Positions 1-8,874 of a stretch of 64,000 nt of DNA are shown piece by piece. The notes below the pieces were generated by a model. The model saw only the letters and a list, made by a program, of their open reading frames with translations, did not search any database and was not told the DNA's origin. The stretch lies in assembly GCF_024266705.1 (NCBI RefSeq), contig NZ_CP100756.1, positions 1,054,001 through 1,118,000 of the forward strand, in the 5' to 3' direction. Each line of letters begins with the position of its first letter. The first letter of the stretch is position 1. The translations under genes and the position numbers were made by a program. This DNA comes from Natrinema gelatinilyticum. Its GTDB lineage: Archaea > Halobacteriota > Halobacteria > Halobacteriales > Natrialbaceae.

Positions 1-422
1 TCCTTGACCGGATCGCCGTTCTCCCGGAAGAACGCGTAGATGGGCGCGGGCGCGGTCGGCTGCACGTCGAAGTTGTAGTACTCGACGGCCGTGCCGTCGG
101 GACCGAGTCCCTGCGTGACGAACGGCCCCTGATCGAAGTCAATAGGTTCGTTGGGGTCCGGCAGGTCGTTCATTTCGTTACGCACCATCAGCGTCCCCGC
201 CTCCTCGCTGAACCGATCGATCTCCGCGCGTGGTGCCTCCGCTGGATCCGTTGTCCGAGTTTCCGTGATCGAATCGTCGTCCATGGATCCATCATCCATC
301 GAGTCGTTGCCGGATGGTTCGTCGCTGTCATCCTCACTACCTGTACATCCAGCGAGTGTGACCACCATTGCGCCACCTGCGAGCTTCAGAACTCGGCGTC
401 GCGTCGTATCGTTGTTGGACAT
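1..422 (-). CDS. Haloarchaeal Tat-type lipoprotein, partial (3' end outside the window)
   Basis: The first 140 codons run off the left edge. The N-terminus has a twin-arginine stretch (RRR at about residues 8-10), a hydrophobic run and a lipobox ending LAGC, so this is an exported lipoprotein anchored on the outer face of the membrane. A flexible Asp/Ser/Gly-rich linker follows, then a folded domain containing the motif FVTQGLGPDG. I do not recognise a catalytic motif. It resembles haloarchaeal conserved secreted proteins of unknown function. The start is the ATG at 422, chosen because it puts the Tat motif at the normal distance. An AT-rich stretch of about 60 bases lies directly upstream and probably holds the promoter. 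Confidence 0.75.
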   Translation of the reverse strand, partial: MSNNDTTRRRVLKLAGGAMVVTLAGCTGSEDDSDEPSGNDSMDDGSMDDDSITETRTTDPAEAPRAEIDRFSEEAGTLMVRNEMNDLPDPNEPIDFDQGPFVTQGLGPDGTAVEYYNFDVQPTAPAPIYAFFRENGDPVK

Positions 423-682
423 AGCAGTTTATCGCTCGAGAAGAGCGAAAAAATAGATTTTTCAAGAATCGTATAAATTTTCCCCCACTTCAGTTCGAAT
501 TCGGTCTAGATTCTGTCTCAGGTTCGTGTGGCTGTGGTTGCTGTCGGCAACATCGTACTATTCTACGGACTCTCCCCACAACTTCGTGACCTCGAATGGC
601 GTGCAAACAGAGTCGCTTGCCGTCCTCTCAAAAGGCGATCAGCGACTATCGTTGATACTTCGATGGCCGTCCTCGATCTCTG
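423..682. other. Intergenic region, no gene seen
   Basis: AT-rich DNA near 440-490 precedes the divergent lipoprotein gene. The remainder is the 3' flank of the winged-helix regulator. I see no supported ORF, RNA gene or clear terminator. Confidence 0.5.
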
Positions 683-1156
683 TTATTCCGCCTCTTCATC
701 GAGTCGGAACGTCGCACGAACCGGCTCTGGGAGGGGCGGTCGTGGGGCCGTTTCATGCCGCTCAATCTTCTCGGGCTTTCGCGTTTTCTGGTGAACGGCT
801 CTCGCCATTGGGACGCCCTTAAGATAGTTGAAGTCGCCGAGAATGTCGGCACCGTACTCGGTAAAGCCGTAGAATTTCCACGGCAAGCCGCGCTTTTCCT
901 TATTTGGGGGATACTCGTAGATTGCGAGGATGTCCGCTTCTACGAGCACGTCCAGTTGCTCCCCAACGGTCTTTTTCGATTTGCTCGGGATGAAATGGTT
1001 TATTTCATCCGCCGATGCGAGGGTCTTCGGGTGCCCTATGAGCGCCTGAATGATGCTGTGTCGAGTTTCCTGTGACAGCAGCGCCATCAGCTCACGCTGC
1101 CGCTCCAGGGGGTTTTCCTCGTTATCGGCTTCGGAATGCGCGGAGATGTCAGCCAT
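683..1156 (-). CDS. Winged-helix (ArsR-like) transcriptional regulator
   Basis: 157 aa. Residues 25-100 form an ArsR-like winged helix: a helical segment (LLSQETRHSIIQALIG), a recognition-helix region rich in Ser/Lys (SKSKKTVGEQLDVL) and a wing containing the run KEKRGLPWKFYGFT. The C-terminal 50 residues are basic and proline-rich with no known domain. Regulators of this type are frequent beside haloarchaeal mobile elements. The gene is divergent from the gene at 1249, with only 92 bp between the two starts, so it probably controls that gene and itself. The start is the ATG at 1156. Function is inferred from fold only. Confidence 0.8.
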   Translation of the reverse strand: MADISAHSEADNEENPLERQRELMALLSQETRHSIIQALIGHPKTLASADEINHFIPSKSKKTVGEQLDVLVEADILAIYEYPPNKEKRGLPWKFYGFTEYGADILGDFNYLKGVPMARAVHQKTRKPEKIERHETAPRPPLPEPVRATFRLDEEAE

Positions 1157-1248
1157 CGTCGACTGAACGTACGATGGCAGATCACATAAGCACAGGGGAT
1201 TGACTTCTCTAAGTTAGACCAGTATGGTTATTAGGATATATTTCCATA
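1157..1248. promoter_or_regulatory. Shared divergent promoter/operator region
   Basis: This 92-bp AT-rich gap lies between two divergent genes. A TATA-like stretch (ggatatattt) sits about 15 bp before the TTG start of the right-hand gene, and the hexamer tggtta occurs twice around it. The arrangement suits autoregulation by the winged-helix protein, but no operator has been shown. Confidence 0.4.
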
Positions 1249-2004
1249 TTGGTTAGCATAGAAGACATACCGGAGAACACCGAGGAACTCACGGATTTCA
1301 TTCTGAACGACGTTCTCTATGGCCTCGAACTCGACCCGATAGATAGTGAACAGCTCCTCTCGTATATGCGTGAGCGACACGAGCACCTCTTTGGCCCGCA
1401 TTCGACGTATTTCGTGCTGGGCAGTTACGAATCACCGTTCAAGTATCGTCTCGAGGAGGCGCTTGACGTGTTGAACCACCGGCACGATGCCTATGCGTAC
1501 CTACTCGTCACGCAACCCGACCTCGATGTGTCGGACGACATTCCGAATCTCAAAGTGAAGTTCTTTCTACACGCTCTCTATGCGGATTCAGTTCCGCTGA
1601 TTCTTGAACACGACACTGGTGGGGCGGTCGCCGAATTTGGACGTGTTGAGCGCCCGATGCTGCTCGACCGTACGTACCTATTCCCTCGGGCACAGGAGGA
1701 ACACTACGCTGATGACTCCCTGCTCACGACACAAGACGCGATACTTGCTCGAGCCGTCGAACTGGCATATCGTGCCGATAATCTCGACGAAGAACTCGAT
1801 GCACTCGCCGAACGCGCTCGTGACCACGGACTGGACATCTCGACACAGGGCCTCGAATCGTATCTAGAGTCCGAACTTGGGGGTCGCACGCCGTCGTATA
1901 GCGGCGTGATAACTGATTCCCTCGTCCACCTCGAATCACTGAACCAGTGCTTTTCGTGGACGACGACGGAGGAACTCGACGAACGATTGTCAAACGTTCC
2001 GTGA
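1249..2004 (+). CDS. Haloarchaeal protein with a TIR/nucleoside-deoxyribosyltransferase-like core
   Basis: 251 aa with a TTG start; no ATG or GTG lies nearby in frame. I do not recognise the family by name. Residues 52-147 read as alternating strands and helices: strand YFVLGSY (54-60), helix KYRLEEALDVL, strand AYAYLLV, helix NLKVKFFLHALYADSV, strand PLILE, then TGGAVAEFG (123-131) with E129, then strand RTYLFP. A Gly-Gly loop followed by a helix bearing a Glu is where TIR and deoxyribosyltransferase-like enzymes keep their catalytic glutamate. The C-terminal half is helical and Asp/Glu-rich. The divergent regulator and the adjacent IS630 copy suggest an accessory, possibly toxin or defence, role. 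This is a hypothesis. Confidence 0.6.
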   Translation: MVSIEDIPENTEELTDFILNDVLYGLELDPIDSEQLLSYMRERHEHLFGPHSTYFVLGSYESPFKYRLEEALDVLNHRHDAYAYLLVTQPDLDVSDDIPNLKVKFFLHALYADSVPLILEHDTGGAVAEFGRVERPMLLDRTYLFPRAQEEHYADDSLLTTQDAILARAVELAYRADNLDEELDALAERARDHGLDISTQGLESYLESELGGRTPSYSGVITDSLVHLESLNQCFSWTTTEELDERLSNVP

Positions 2005-2145
2005 ACCGTCTGTACTGAGCGACAAATCGTGATCGCTGCACGCGGTACTGAACGGTGCTGCGGATTGTCCGAGCTGATACGGCCGAACACGCGGTTGACG
2101 TGGTCCGCAAAGGCCTGCGTTGTCCGTAGTCTGGTTGTCAGGCTA

Positions 2146-3218
2146 TAGTGATTAGCAGAGATACTCATAGATTTGCGGTGAGTTGAGTGCTGGCAAAGCC
2201 ATTGAGAGATATTCGTTGACGTCATCGAGTGTTCGAAAGAGGTGGTTGGCTCGGCCCTCACGGAGCTGTCGCCAACAGTTTTCGAGCGGGTTCATTTCCG
2301 GCGAATGCGCCGGCAAGAATTCCAGAAGCAGGCCGTCTGCGGCGGCCTGCTTCTTCAGCGTCTTCGCGATGAAGTAGCTCGCATTGTCCAAGACAATGGC
2401 GAGCTTCTTGCCGAACTCGTGCTGTATCGCCCGAAGAAAGTGCTTTGCGATTTCAGCGTTGAACCGATTCGACGTCAGAGCAACAAAGCGCTCACGGTCG
2501 TCGGTGACTGCTCCGAGCATGTTCACCTTCTCACGAGCGCCCGAGACCGGCAGTCTCGGGCGCGAATTCACCGGGAACCAATCGGGTTTTTGCTCGGTTG
2601 CGACTTTCTGCGTGTGTTGGTCGATGGCGACGATTCGATACCCTTCAGCCTTCAGCGTCGGCCACTTTTTTTGAACTCCGCACGCCAGCGTCGCTGTTCT
2701 TCTGGGTCAGCCTGGTAGTGAATCGGCCGGGCTGTCTGGACCGACAGCCCGGCCTTTTTCATCAGGCGGTACATGTGCGCGAGAGAATACTTAACGCCGA
2801 AGTTCTCGGCGATGTATTCACGGACGAGGGATGGTCTCCAGGCTGGTGCGTCGATGCCAGCTTCTGACGGCGGCGCCTGAAGCGTCGCCGTCAGTTCGTC
2901 CCACTGGTCGTCGGTAAGGCGAGGACGGCTCCCGCCACGAGGGAGGTCGCCGAGCGCGACGCCCTCGCGCTCGGCGACAGTGTCGATCCAGTCGTAAACG
3001 GTCTGTGCGGGGATCCCAAGGAGACGTTCGATCTCGTATGGAGAAGAGCCATCGGCGTAGAGCAGTGCAACGGTCAGACGTTTGACTGCCTTTGGATCAG
3101 TTTCCGTGCGCAGTTGCTGGCGCAACTGCTCCTCATCGACATCAGCCAGCTTCTTTCCCCATCCGGTCATACCCGTCTCTACGCACCGTGAAGATATGAA
3201 CCAGAGTGCTGATCCCTA
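2146..3218 (-). mobile_element. IS630-type insertion sequence with TA duplication
   Basis: An element of about 1.07 kb with imperfect inverted ends. The left end reads TAGTGATTAGCA and the reverse complement of the right end reads TAGGGATCAGCA, and both ends also share TCATA further in. TA dinucleotides at 2144-2145 and 3219-3220 flank it, which is the target duplication expected for the IS630/Tc1 group. It carries one transposase gene in two overlapping frames on the minus strand. Both ends and both reading frames are present, so the copy may still be functional. Confidence 0.75.
2152..3170 (-). CDS. IS630 family transposase, probable -1 programmed frameshift
   Basis: Two reading frames make one protein of about 340 aa. 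The upstream frame (ATG at 3170, ending at 2652) gives a helix-turn-helix N-terminus (YEIERLLGIPAQTVYDWI) and ends soon after a run of seven A. Slipping back one base on that A7 tract, near 2671-2677, continues in frame as WPTLKAEGYRIVAIDQHTQ and runs to the stop at 2152. The downstream part carries the DDE catalytic triad: D in VAIDQ, D in VLDNAS and E in NPLENCW. Frameshifting on A-runs is known in IS630 relatives. A simple disabling mutation is the alternative. Confidence 0.8.
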
Positions 3219-3343
3219 TAGCGTTTCGGATCAGGTCGTGAACCGTCTCGGTTCATGCAGTGTCGGTCAGACGAAGCGTAATATAATATACGTGATGTGT
3301 TCACCCCTACAAGAGTTAATTTGCGTCTACGATAGAGTCTACC

Positions 3344-4522
3344 ATGGAGATCACCGACGTCCGCGCGGTCCCGCTATCACACCCGATTCCGGAGTCGGAG
3401 CAGCATCGAACCGATCTCGGCACCAAGGTGAAAAACGACGCGCTGCTGGTGTCCGTCGAGACCGACGAAGAGATCACCGGTATCGGCGAGGCGCTCGCGA
3501 TTCCGACCAGCGTCCCGACCGCGATAAAAGCGGTCATCGAAGACGACCTGAAGCCGATGTTGATCGGCGAGGACCCGACGTACACCGAACGGCTCTGGGA
3601 AAAAATGTACAACGGTCCCCGGTTCGCCCCGGCGATCGACCGGGGCTACTCCCAACCTCGAGCAGATCGGCGCGGAATCACAATGGAAGCGATTGCGGGC
3701 GTCGATATCGCGCTGTGGGACGTCAAGGGCAAGGCACTCGGCGAACCGGTTTACGAGCTACTCGGCCCGGTTCGGGACTCGATTCGGGCGTACGCAAGCG
3801 GCGGCTGGGCACCCGGTGAGGAGGCCGAAACGGAACTCGGCGAGTACGTCGACCAGGGCTTCGACGCCGTCAAGATGCGCGTCGTCGGCGAGGGAGGATT
3901 CTCGATCGAGAAGACGCGCATACGCGTGGAGGCGGCCCGGCGCGGAATCGGCTCCGAGACCGATCTCATGCTCGACGCCCACGGATCGCTCGATGCGCCG
4001 ACAGCGATCAAACTCGCTCGTCGACTCGAACAGTACGATATCGCGTGGCTCGAGGAACCGGTCTCGCCGGACAATCACGACCGGCTCGCAGAGGTGCGAC
4101 GCGCGACCGAGATTCCGATCGCCACGGGGGAAGTCGAACACACCCGGTTCGACTTCCACGACCTCTTCGCACACGATGCGGTGGACATCGTTCAACCGGA
4201 TCTCTGTCGAGCCGGCGGATTCACCGAAGTGCGCCGGATCGCTGCACTGGCATCCGCCGAAGGTGCTCGGATAGCGCCCCACGCGTTCGGTTCCGCGGTC
4301 CTCTTCGCTGCGGGCATGCACGCCGCGTTGGCGTTGCCGAACTGCCATCTCCTCGAGGTTCCACAGGGCGATACGACGTTGCTGGACGAACTGTTCGAGG
4401 AATCGTTCGACGTTCGGAACGGGACGGTTCACGCGCCGGACCGTCCCGGACTTGGGTTCACGCTGTGCGACGACGTCTGCGACCGCTTCGAGTACATCGA
4501 GGGGCCCGAATACGTGTTCTGA
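3344..4522 (+). CDS. Enolase-superfamily dehydratase/racemase (mandelate racemase/muconate lactonizing group)
   Basis: 392 aa, full length for the family. Residues 1-125 form the capping domain and the rest the TIM barrel. Visible residues are K177 in KMR (general base position), metal ligands D211 (DAHG), E237 (WLEEP) and E263 (TGE), and H313 (APHA). These fit the mandelate racemase subgroup, which abstracts a proton alpha to a carboxylate. Members are usually sugar-acid dehydratases or racemases, but the substrate cannot be read from sequence. The ATG at 3344 is preceded by an AT-rich stretch (taatataata) about 55 bp upstream. The gene stands alone beside the IS630 copy, and no sugar-acid pathway gene is adjacent. 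Confidence 0.85.
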   Translation: MEITDVRAVPLSHPIPESEQHRTDLGTKVKNDALLVSVETDEEITGIGEALAIPTSVPTAIKAVIEDDLKPMLIGEDPTYTERLWEKMYNGPRFAPAIDRGYSQPRADRRGITMEAIAGVDIALWDVKGKALGEPVYELLGPVRDSIRAYASGGWAPGEEAETELGEYVDQGFDAVKMRVVGEGGFSIEKTRIRVEAARRGIGSETDLMLDAHGSLDAPTAIKLARRLEQYDIAWLEEPVSPDNHDRLAEVRRATEIPIATGEVEHTRFDFHDLFAHDAVDIVQPDLCRAGGFTEVRRIAALASAEGARIAPHAFGSAVLFAAGMHAALALPNCHLLEVPQGDTTLLDELFEESFDVRNGTVHAPDRPGLGFTLCDDVCDRFEYIEGPEYVF

Positions 4523-4774
4523 TACCGTCGGAGCTGACTCCCGTGTACGGACCGGAAGACTGACGCAGCGTGCGAAGATGTGGCCCATCGCTGCGTCGGC
4601 CAGTTCGAAATCGAAGCCATCGACGTACTCGCACAGGGAGGGGAACGCGTGCGGACCGCTCGAGGCCGTGTCGCTTCGCTCGGCAGTGACCGCGACGCTG
4701 TCGGTGTCGATCAAACGCGCGACGGCTGTCGAAAGTCGTCATCCGTCCGTTCTCCGGGCAGCGTCGCGTCTCGC
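4523..4774. other. Intergenic region between convergent genes, no gene seen
   Basis: The space separates the 3' ends of the enolase-superfamily gene and the RidA gene. Reading frames here have poor codon character and no recognisable protein. I see no convincing terminator hairpin. Confidence 0.5.
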
Positions 4775-5149
4775 TCAGACCTCAGCGATCACTTCCATCT
4801 CGACGTCGAGTTCTTCGAGGGCGAGCGCCTCGACGGCGAAGAGGCTCCGCGCGGGGTACGGTTCGGTGATGTACTCCTCGTAGACGCGATTGAAGGCCTC
4901 GAAGTCGTCCGCGTCGGTCAGAAATACCGTCGCCTTCACGACGTCGTCGAACGAGGCACCTGCCTCCTCGAGGATGGCAGCCACGTTCTCCAGTACCTGT
5001 CTCGACTGAGTCTCGATATCGCCCTGGAGTAACTCTCCCTCGAGGGCCCGGTGAACCTGCCCGGAGACGAAGAGGAGATCGTTCGTCTCGATTGCCTGGG
5101 AGAGTGGGGCTGTGCTGGGTGCGACTGCGTCGGTATGAATCTGCTCCAT
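4775..5149 (-). CDS. RidA family (YjgF/UK114) enamine/imine deaminase
   Basis: 124 aa, the normal size. RidA proteins form trimers that hydrolyse reactive 2-aminoacrylate and related enamines released by PLP enzymes such as threonine dehydratase. The diagnostic C-terminal block PYPARSLF is present with the substrate-binding arginine R101, followed by the strand VEMEVIAEV. An N-terminal strand FVSGQV is also typical. The ATG at 5149 has a TATA element 27 bp upstream, so the transcript is probably leaderless. The gene is monocistronic. Confidence 0.9.
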   Translation of the reverse strand: MEQIHTDAVAPSTAPLSQAIETNDLLFVSGQVHRALEGELLQGDIETQSRQVLENVAAILEEAGASFDDVVKATVFLTDADDFEAFNRVYEEYITEPYPARSLFAVEALALEELDVEMEVIAEV

Positions 5150-5172
5150 GGTACGTCCCTCTCGGAAGCCAT

Positions 5173-5179
5173 CTTATAG
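5173..5179 (-). promoter_or_regulatory. TATA element of the RidA gene
   Basis: On the minus strand the element reads ctataag, centred about 27 bp before the ATG at 5149. This is the position expected for an archaeal promoter serving a leaderless mRNA. Confidence 0.5.
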
Positions 5180-5395
5180 CTTCGCGCCGAGGGAGGCTTC
5201 CGAAGATCTGTCCAGGGAGCACACCCGAGGGCTCCCGTGACGAACGGCATACTGCCCGCCTTTCGTTCCGCCGGAGGTAGCGGAACCCGTGTCTGCGCCC
5301 GTGAAGGTAGTTCGGTCTCGGAAAAACAGAACCCGATGTCGGCCGGGACTGCCCTTCACAACGTCTATGGTTGCAGCTTGAATTGTACCGAGTAG

Positions 5396-6031
5396 ATGCC
5401 CCCACGCGAACCGTTCGGTCAGGTCGGCCGACTCCTCGCCGGTATCGTCCTCCTCGCGGCCTTGCTCGGTCTCGTGTACTGGACCGGCGCAACCGGCGTC
5501 GAACCACTCGAGAGGGGCTATCCGGACGAAGTCGACGTAACGCAGAACCGCGAGGCCTACGTCGGCGACCGTGTCGCGCTCGGCGGAATCGTCGTCGAGA
5601 CGGACCCGGTCGTAATCGCGACACAGCGCAGCGGGTACGGCAGATTCACAGTAGTCGGTGCACACGAGACCCTCCAGCATTCGAGCGTCACCCTCGAGAC
5701 GGGCGATCGCGTGACGGCTTTCGGGACACTCGAGGACGAATCCACGCTCGTCGCGGACCGCACTGTCACCGACAGGCTGCGAGACACCCTGTACATGGTG
5801 GTCGTCTCGTTCGTTGCCGGGTGCTGGGTTCTCGGCCGCCTGGTCCGCAGGTGGCGACTCGACGTCGATCGGTTCGCGCTCGTCCCCCGTTCCACGTCGC
5901 CGACGGACGGCGGCCGGCGCAATGCTGACCGCAGTGTGGCGCAAGGTGGGACGGCGATAACCGACGGCTCGAGCGAGAGACGCGGGGTGCGATCGAATAC
6001 AGGCAGATCCCGAGACGGCGGTGATCGGTGA
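5396..6031 (+). CDS. Membrane-anchored protein with an OB-like beta domain
   Basis: 211 aa, not a named family to me. There is a transmembrane helix at about residues 11-30 (LLAGIVLLAALLGLVYW) and a second at about 133-150. Between them is a beta-rich stretch (VGDRVALGGIVVETDP to GDRVTAFGTL) resembling a small OB or NfeD-like domain on the outer face. The C-terminal 50 residues are Arg/Ser/Gly-rich and probably disordered in the cytoplasm. The stop overlaps the start of the next gene, so the two are likely translated together. The role is unknown. Confidence 0.6.
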   Translation: MPPREPFGQVGRLLAGIVLLAALLGLVYWTGATGVEPLERGYPDEVDVTQNREAYVGDRVALGGIVVETDPVVIATQRSGYGRFTVVGAHETLQHSSVTLETGDRVTAFGTLEDESTLVADRTVTDRLRDTLYMVVVSFVAGCWVLGRLVRRWRLDVDRFALVPRSTSPTDGGRRNADRSVAQGGTAITDGSSERRGVRSNTGRSRDGGDR

Positions 6032-6540
6032 TGCCGGATCTCCTCACGCACGTCCTGGTCGGCTACAGCATCGGGACGCTCCTTTCGTTCAGAGACGAGA
6101 CGATACGACCGGCACAGGTCAGCCTGGTAATGGGTGGCGCGCTATCACCGGATCTGGTGAAAATTCAGCTCTTTTTTCCAGATGAGTTCGTCGAGTACCT
6201 CCTGGGCGTCCCATTTTCGTGGTCGCCGCTGCACACCGTCGGTGGCACCGTACTCGTCGTCCTCCTCGGATCGCTTCTGGTCGCTCCCGAATATCGGCGC
6301 CAGACGATCGTGCTGATCGCTATCGGCGCTGTCTCTCATCATGCACTCGACGTTATGTTGCTGACGGCGACTGGCGAGTCCTACGCCGTCTTCTTCCCGA
6401 TCAGTGCCTACCGGCTCCCCTCTCTCGATCTCTACCTCAGTACAGACCGCTGGCCCGCGATCGTTTCGGGGTCGGTCGCCGCCGTTCTGTGGGGAGTGCG
6501 CCGGTACGCGCCCGCCGCGTGGTTGCGTCACGTAGAGTAA
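6028..6540 (+). CDS. YdjM/DUF457-like membrane-bound metal-dependent hydrolase
   Basis: 170 aa with about four hydrophobic segments. The features are typical of the LexA-regulated YdjM/DUF457 group: PDLLTHVLVGY at the N-terminus (a His after the first helix), GGALSPDLVK (an Asp after a proline), FSWSPLHTVGG and VSHHALDVM. The conserved His and Asp residues lie near membrane faces and are believed to bind metal, but no reaction has been firmly assigned. The start is either GTG 6028 or ATG 6031. The upstream gene's TGA overlaps both, which points to translational coupling. Confidence 0.75.
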   Translation: MMPDLLTHVLVGYSIGTLLSFRDETIRPAQVSLVMGGALSPDLVKIQLFFPDEFVEYLLGVPFSWSPLHTVGGTVLVVLLGSLLVAPEYRRQTIVLIAIGAVSHHALDVMLLTATGESYAVFFPISAYRLPSLDLYLSTDRWPAIVSGSVAAVLWGVRRYAPAAWLRHVE

Positions 6541-6689
6541 CGGTACCAGTCGGTTTGGCGGCGGCGGTTCGCCGTGGCGTTCCGTCTGCAGTAGCTGTCC
6601 GCAGTTCTCTACCGGCTACGGACCGGTCTCTCCCGAAACGACCCCGGGTCGTGGCACTCGAGGGAGAGTATACTCGATCCACAGGTTGA

Positions 6690-6695
6690 TTATAC
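6690..6695 (+). promoter_or_regulatory. TATA element of the DUF2270 gene
   Basis: The element ttatac lies 23-28 bp before the ATG at 6718, which suits a leaderless archaeal transcript. Confidence 0.45.
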
Positions 6696-6717
6696 GGCCC
6701 TGTCGTAAACCGACCCG

Positions 6718-7419
6718 ATGAGCGGGAGTTCGAACGACGAGGTCGATGCGACCGACCAGGAGCACCGAGAGGTCGGCCGCGGCCTTCTCGACGAGGAAAT
6801 GGGGCCCAGCGGAGCGATGGCCCACCTGTATCGCGGCGAAATTCACCGGATGCGCTTCTGGCGCGAACGCCTCGATCGCACGACGAACTGGGCCGTCATC
6901 ATCCTGGCGGCCATCCTCACCTGGGCGTTCTCGAGCGAAACGAACCCGCACTACGTACTGCTGGCCGGGACGGCGATCCTCTGTGTCTTTATGATTATCG
7001 AGGCGCGACGGTATCGTGGGTACGACATCTGGCGGTCGCGGATGCGGTCGTTACAGAAGAACGTATTCGCGTACGGTCTCGATCCGTCTCAGGGGCTGGA
7101 AGACCGGGACTGGCGGGTGAAACTCAGCAAGGATTATCGGGAGCCCCGGCTCAAGGTTTCGCGGATGGAGGCCATCGCTCACCGCCTTCGCCGCGTCTAC
7201 CTTCCCTTGTTTTCGGTCTTGCTCGGCGCGTGGGTGCTTCGCATTTTAGCGTTCGCCAACCTGCCGTGGCCCGAAAGTGCAGCGATCGGACAGATTCCGG
7301 GGAGCGTCGTCACCGCCATCGTCGGGCTTGGCTACTTCGGACTGTTCGTCATCGCGCTCAACCGGAAGACGTGGCTCGCGGAAACGGAACTGATGACGGA
7401 AGATCTTCGAAAGAAGTAG
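6718..7419 (+). CDS. DUF2270 domain membrane protein
   Basis: 233 aa. The sequence fits the DUF2270 family found in haloarchaea and some bacteria. A charged N-terminus is followed by the block AHLYRGEIHRMRFWRERLD, two paired helices at about 62-95 (WAVIILAAILTWAF and LLAGTAILCVFMIIEA), a cytoplasmic loop with YRGYDIWRSRMR, and two more helices near 165-215. The function is unknown. It is transcribed alone from its own promoter. Confidence 0.85.
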   Translation: MSGSSNDEVDATDQEHREVGRGLLDEEMGPSGAMAHLYRGEIHRMRFWRERLDRTTNWAVIILAAILTWAFSSETNPHYVLLAGTAILCVFMIIEARRYRGYDIWRSRMRSLQKNVFAYGLDPSQGLEDRDWRVKLSKDYREPRLKVSRMEAIAHRLRRVYLPLFSVLLGAWVLRILAFANLPWPESAAIGQIPGSVVTAIVGLGYFGLFVIALNRKTWLAETELMTEDLRKK

Positions 7420-7569
7420 CCTCCGATCGACGGAATCGATCGGTCGCACCGCCGACTGCGTCGCGGAACAGGGCCGATAGGCCTCGACTGCCACTATCGC
7501 AGCGGGACGCGTCTCGACCGCCGGTATCGGAGCGGTCCGTGGTGCGACCATCGACGTCACATCGAACGG

Positions 7570-8685
7570 TTAACTCGCGGCACAGTTGTTCGGACCCAAC
7601 TCGAGGGACGCTGCCTCGTCGGTCAGCGGTTCTTTCCCCCAGTTAATCGCCTTGATCTGGTTGTAGTTCGCCGGTTCGTCGGAGAGGCCGTCGACGATAG
7701 TATCGACGAACGCATTTCGGTCGTTGACGGCGACGAGCTCGTTGTCCGCGACGAGGTCGCCGAGCGTCGTCGCGAGCGGTCGGATCTCCTCGTCGCTCAT
7801 GTGACCTGGAAGGACGACCGTTTCGTCTGGAAGGTCGGTGAGCCGATCGAGGCTGTCGAAGAGTTCGGCCGCCGCCTCGCGGACGTCCGTCTCGTCGCTC
7901 CCCTCTAAGTCCGGCCGACCGACGCTCCGGATGAACAACGTGTCTCCCGAGAGCAGCGCGTCGCCCCAGGTAAGTGAGACGCTGCCGGGTGTGTGGCCGG
8001 GGGTGTGCATCACTTCGAGTTCACGGTCGCCGACGGCGATCGCGTCGCCGTCTTCGATCGCTTCGTATTCGTCGAGTTCGCCCGCATCAGTCGGGTGGAG
8101 ATAGTACGGGACATCACGCTCGTCGGCGAACGGACGACCACCGCTGACGTGATCGGCGTGTGCGTGTGTATCGACTGCGGCAACAATCTCGACTCCGTGG
8201 TCGTCCGCAACGGACTGGTACTCCTCGAGGTACAGACTCGGATCGACGACCACGCCCTCGTTGTCGGCGTAAACGAGATACGAGAGACAGCCCGTCCCCG
8301 GGCGGACGATCTGCGTGACGCCGTCGACGGCCTCGAGTTCGTAGGTGACGTGAACGCGTCCCCAGCCGTTCATCCCGTCGTCCATCGATTTCGCGTCGTA
8401 GCCCCGCTCTCTGAGGAACTCCGCAGCGGATGCGGACGTGACGCCGGCGACACAGACGACGGCGATCTCCTTGTCCTCCGGAATCTCATCGAGAGAGTCC
8501 TCCAGACCGCCGAACTCGTCGTTGAGCAACTCGTCGTATATTGGAATGTTGACGCTGTTCTCGATATGCCACTCCTCGTAGTCGTCTTCGTTACGAACGT
8601 CGAGTACGAACAGGTCATCGTCCTCTCGTCGGGCCGCTACTTCATCGGGGCTTATCGTCGGGTCAGCCTGTCTAGTATTGCTCAT
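7570..8685 (-). CDS. Rhodanese and metallo-beta-lactamase fusion (persulfide dioxygenase-like)
   Basis: 371 aa from the ATG at 8685; an in-frame upstream start would add 32 non-conserved residues. Residues 11-115 are a rhodanese domain with active-site Cys78 in the run VVCVAGVTS. Residues 125-371 are a metallo-beta-lactamase domain with the metal motif THAHADH (173-179), H231 and D248. Fusions of this kind act on persulfides or glutathione-like thiols: the rhodanese moves sulfane sulfur and the beta-lactamase fold oxidises or hydrolyses it. The domain order is rhodanese first. Sulfur detoxification is the best guess for its job; hydroxyacylglutathione hydrolase activity is the alternative. 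Confidence 0.88.
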   Translation of the reverse strand: MSNTRQADPTISPDEVAARREDDDLFVLDVRNEDDYEEWHIENSVNIPIYDELLNDEFGGLEDSLDEIPEDKEIAVVCVAGVTSASAAEFLRERGYDAKSMDDGMNGWGRVHVTYELEAVDGVTQIVRPGTGCLSYLVYADNEGVVVDPSLYLEEYQSVADDHGVEIVAAVDTHAHADHVSGGRPFADERDVPYYLHPTDAGELDEYEAIEDGDAIAVGDRELEVMHTPGHTPGSVSLTWGDALLSGDTLFIRSVGRPDLEGSDETDVREAAAELFDSLDRLTDLPDETVVLPGHMSDEEIRPLATTLGDLVADNELVAVNDRNAFVDTIVDGLSDEPANYNQIKAINWGKEPLTDEAASLELGPNNCAAS

Positions 8686-8874
8686 GACACCCAATAATAT
8701 ACGATAGCGCAAGAAAAGTCTACCGCAAATCCGAATCTCATCGAGTGCTCGGAGCCCCGTTCGGTCCGAGAACCGATACATGTCACCCTGCGAATCCGAT
8801 CGGCCCGTATGAACGCCAGGTGGAAGTACTTCTGCGGTCGTTTCGACAGGGCTTCGATCGATCTAGGCGGCGGT

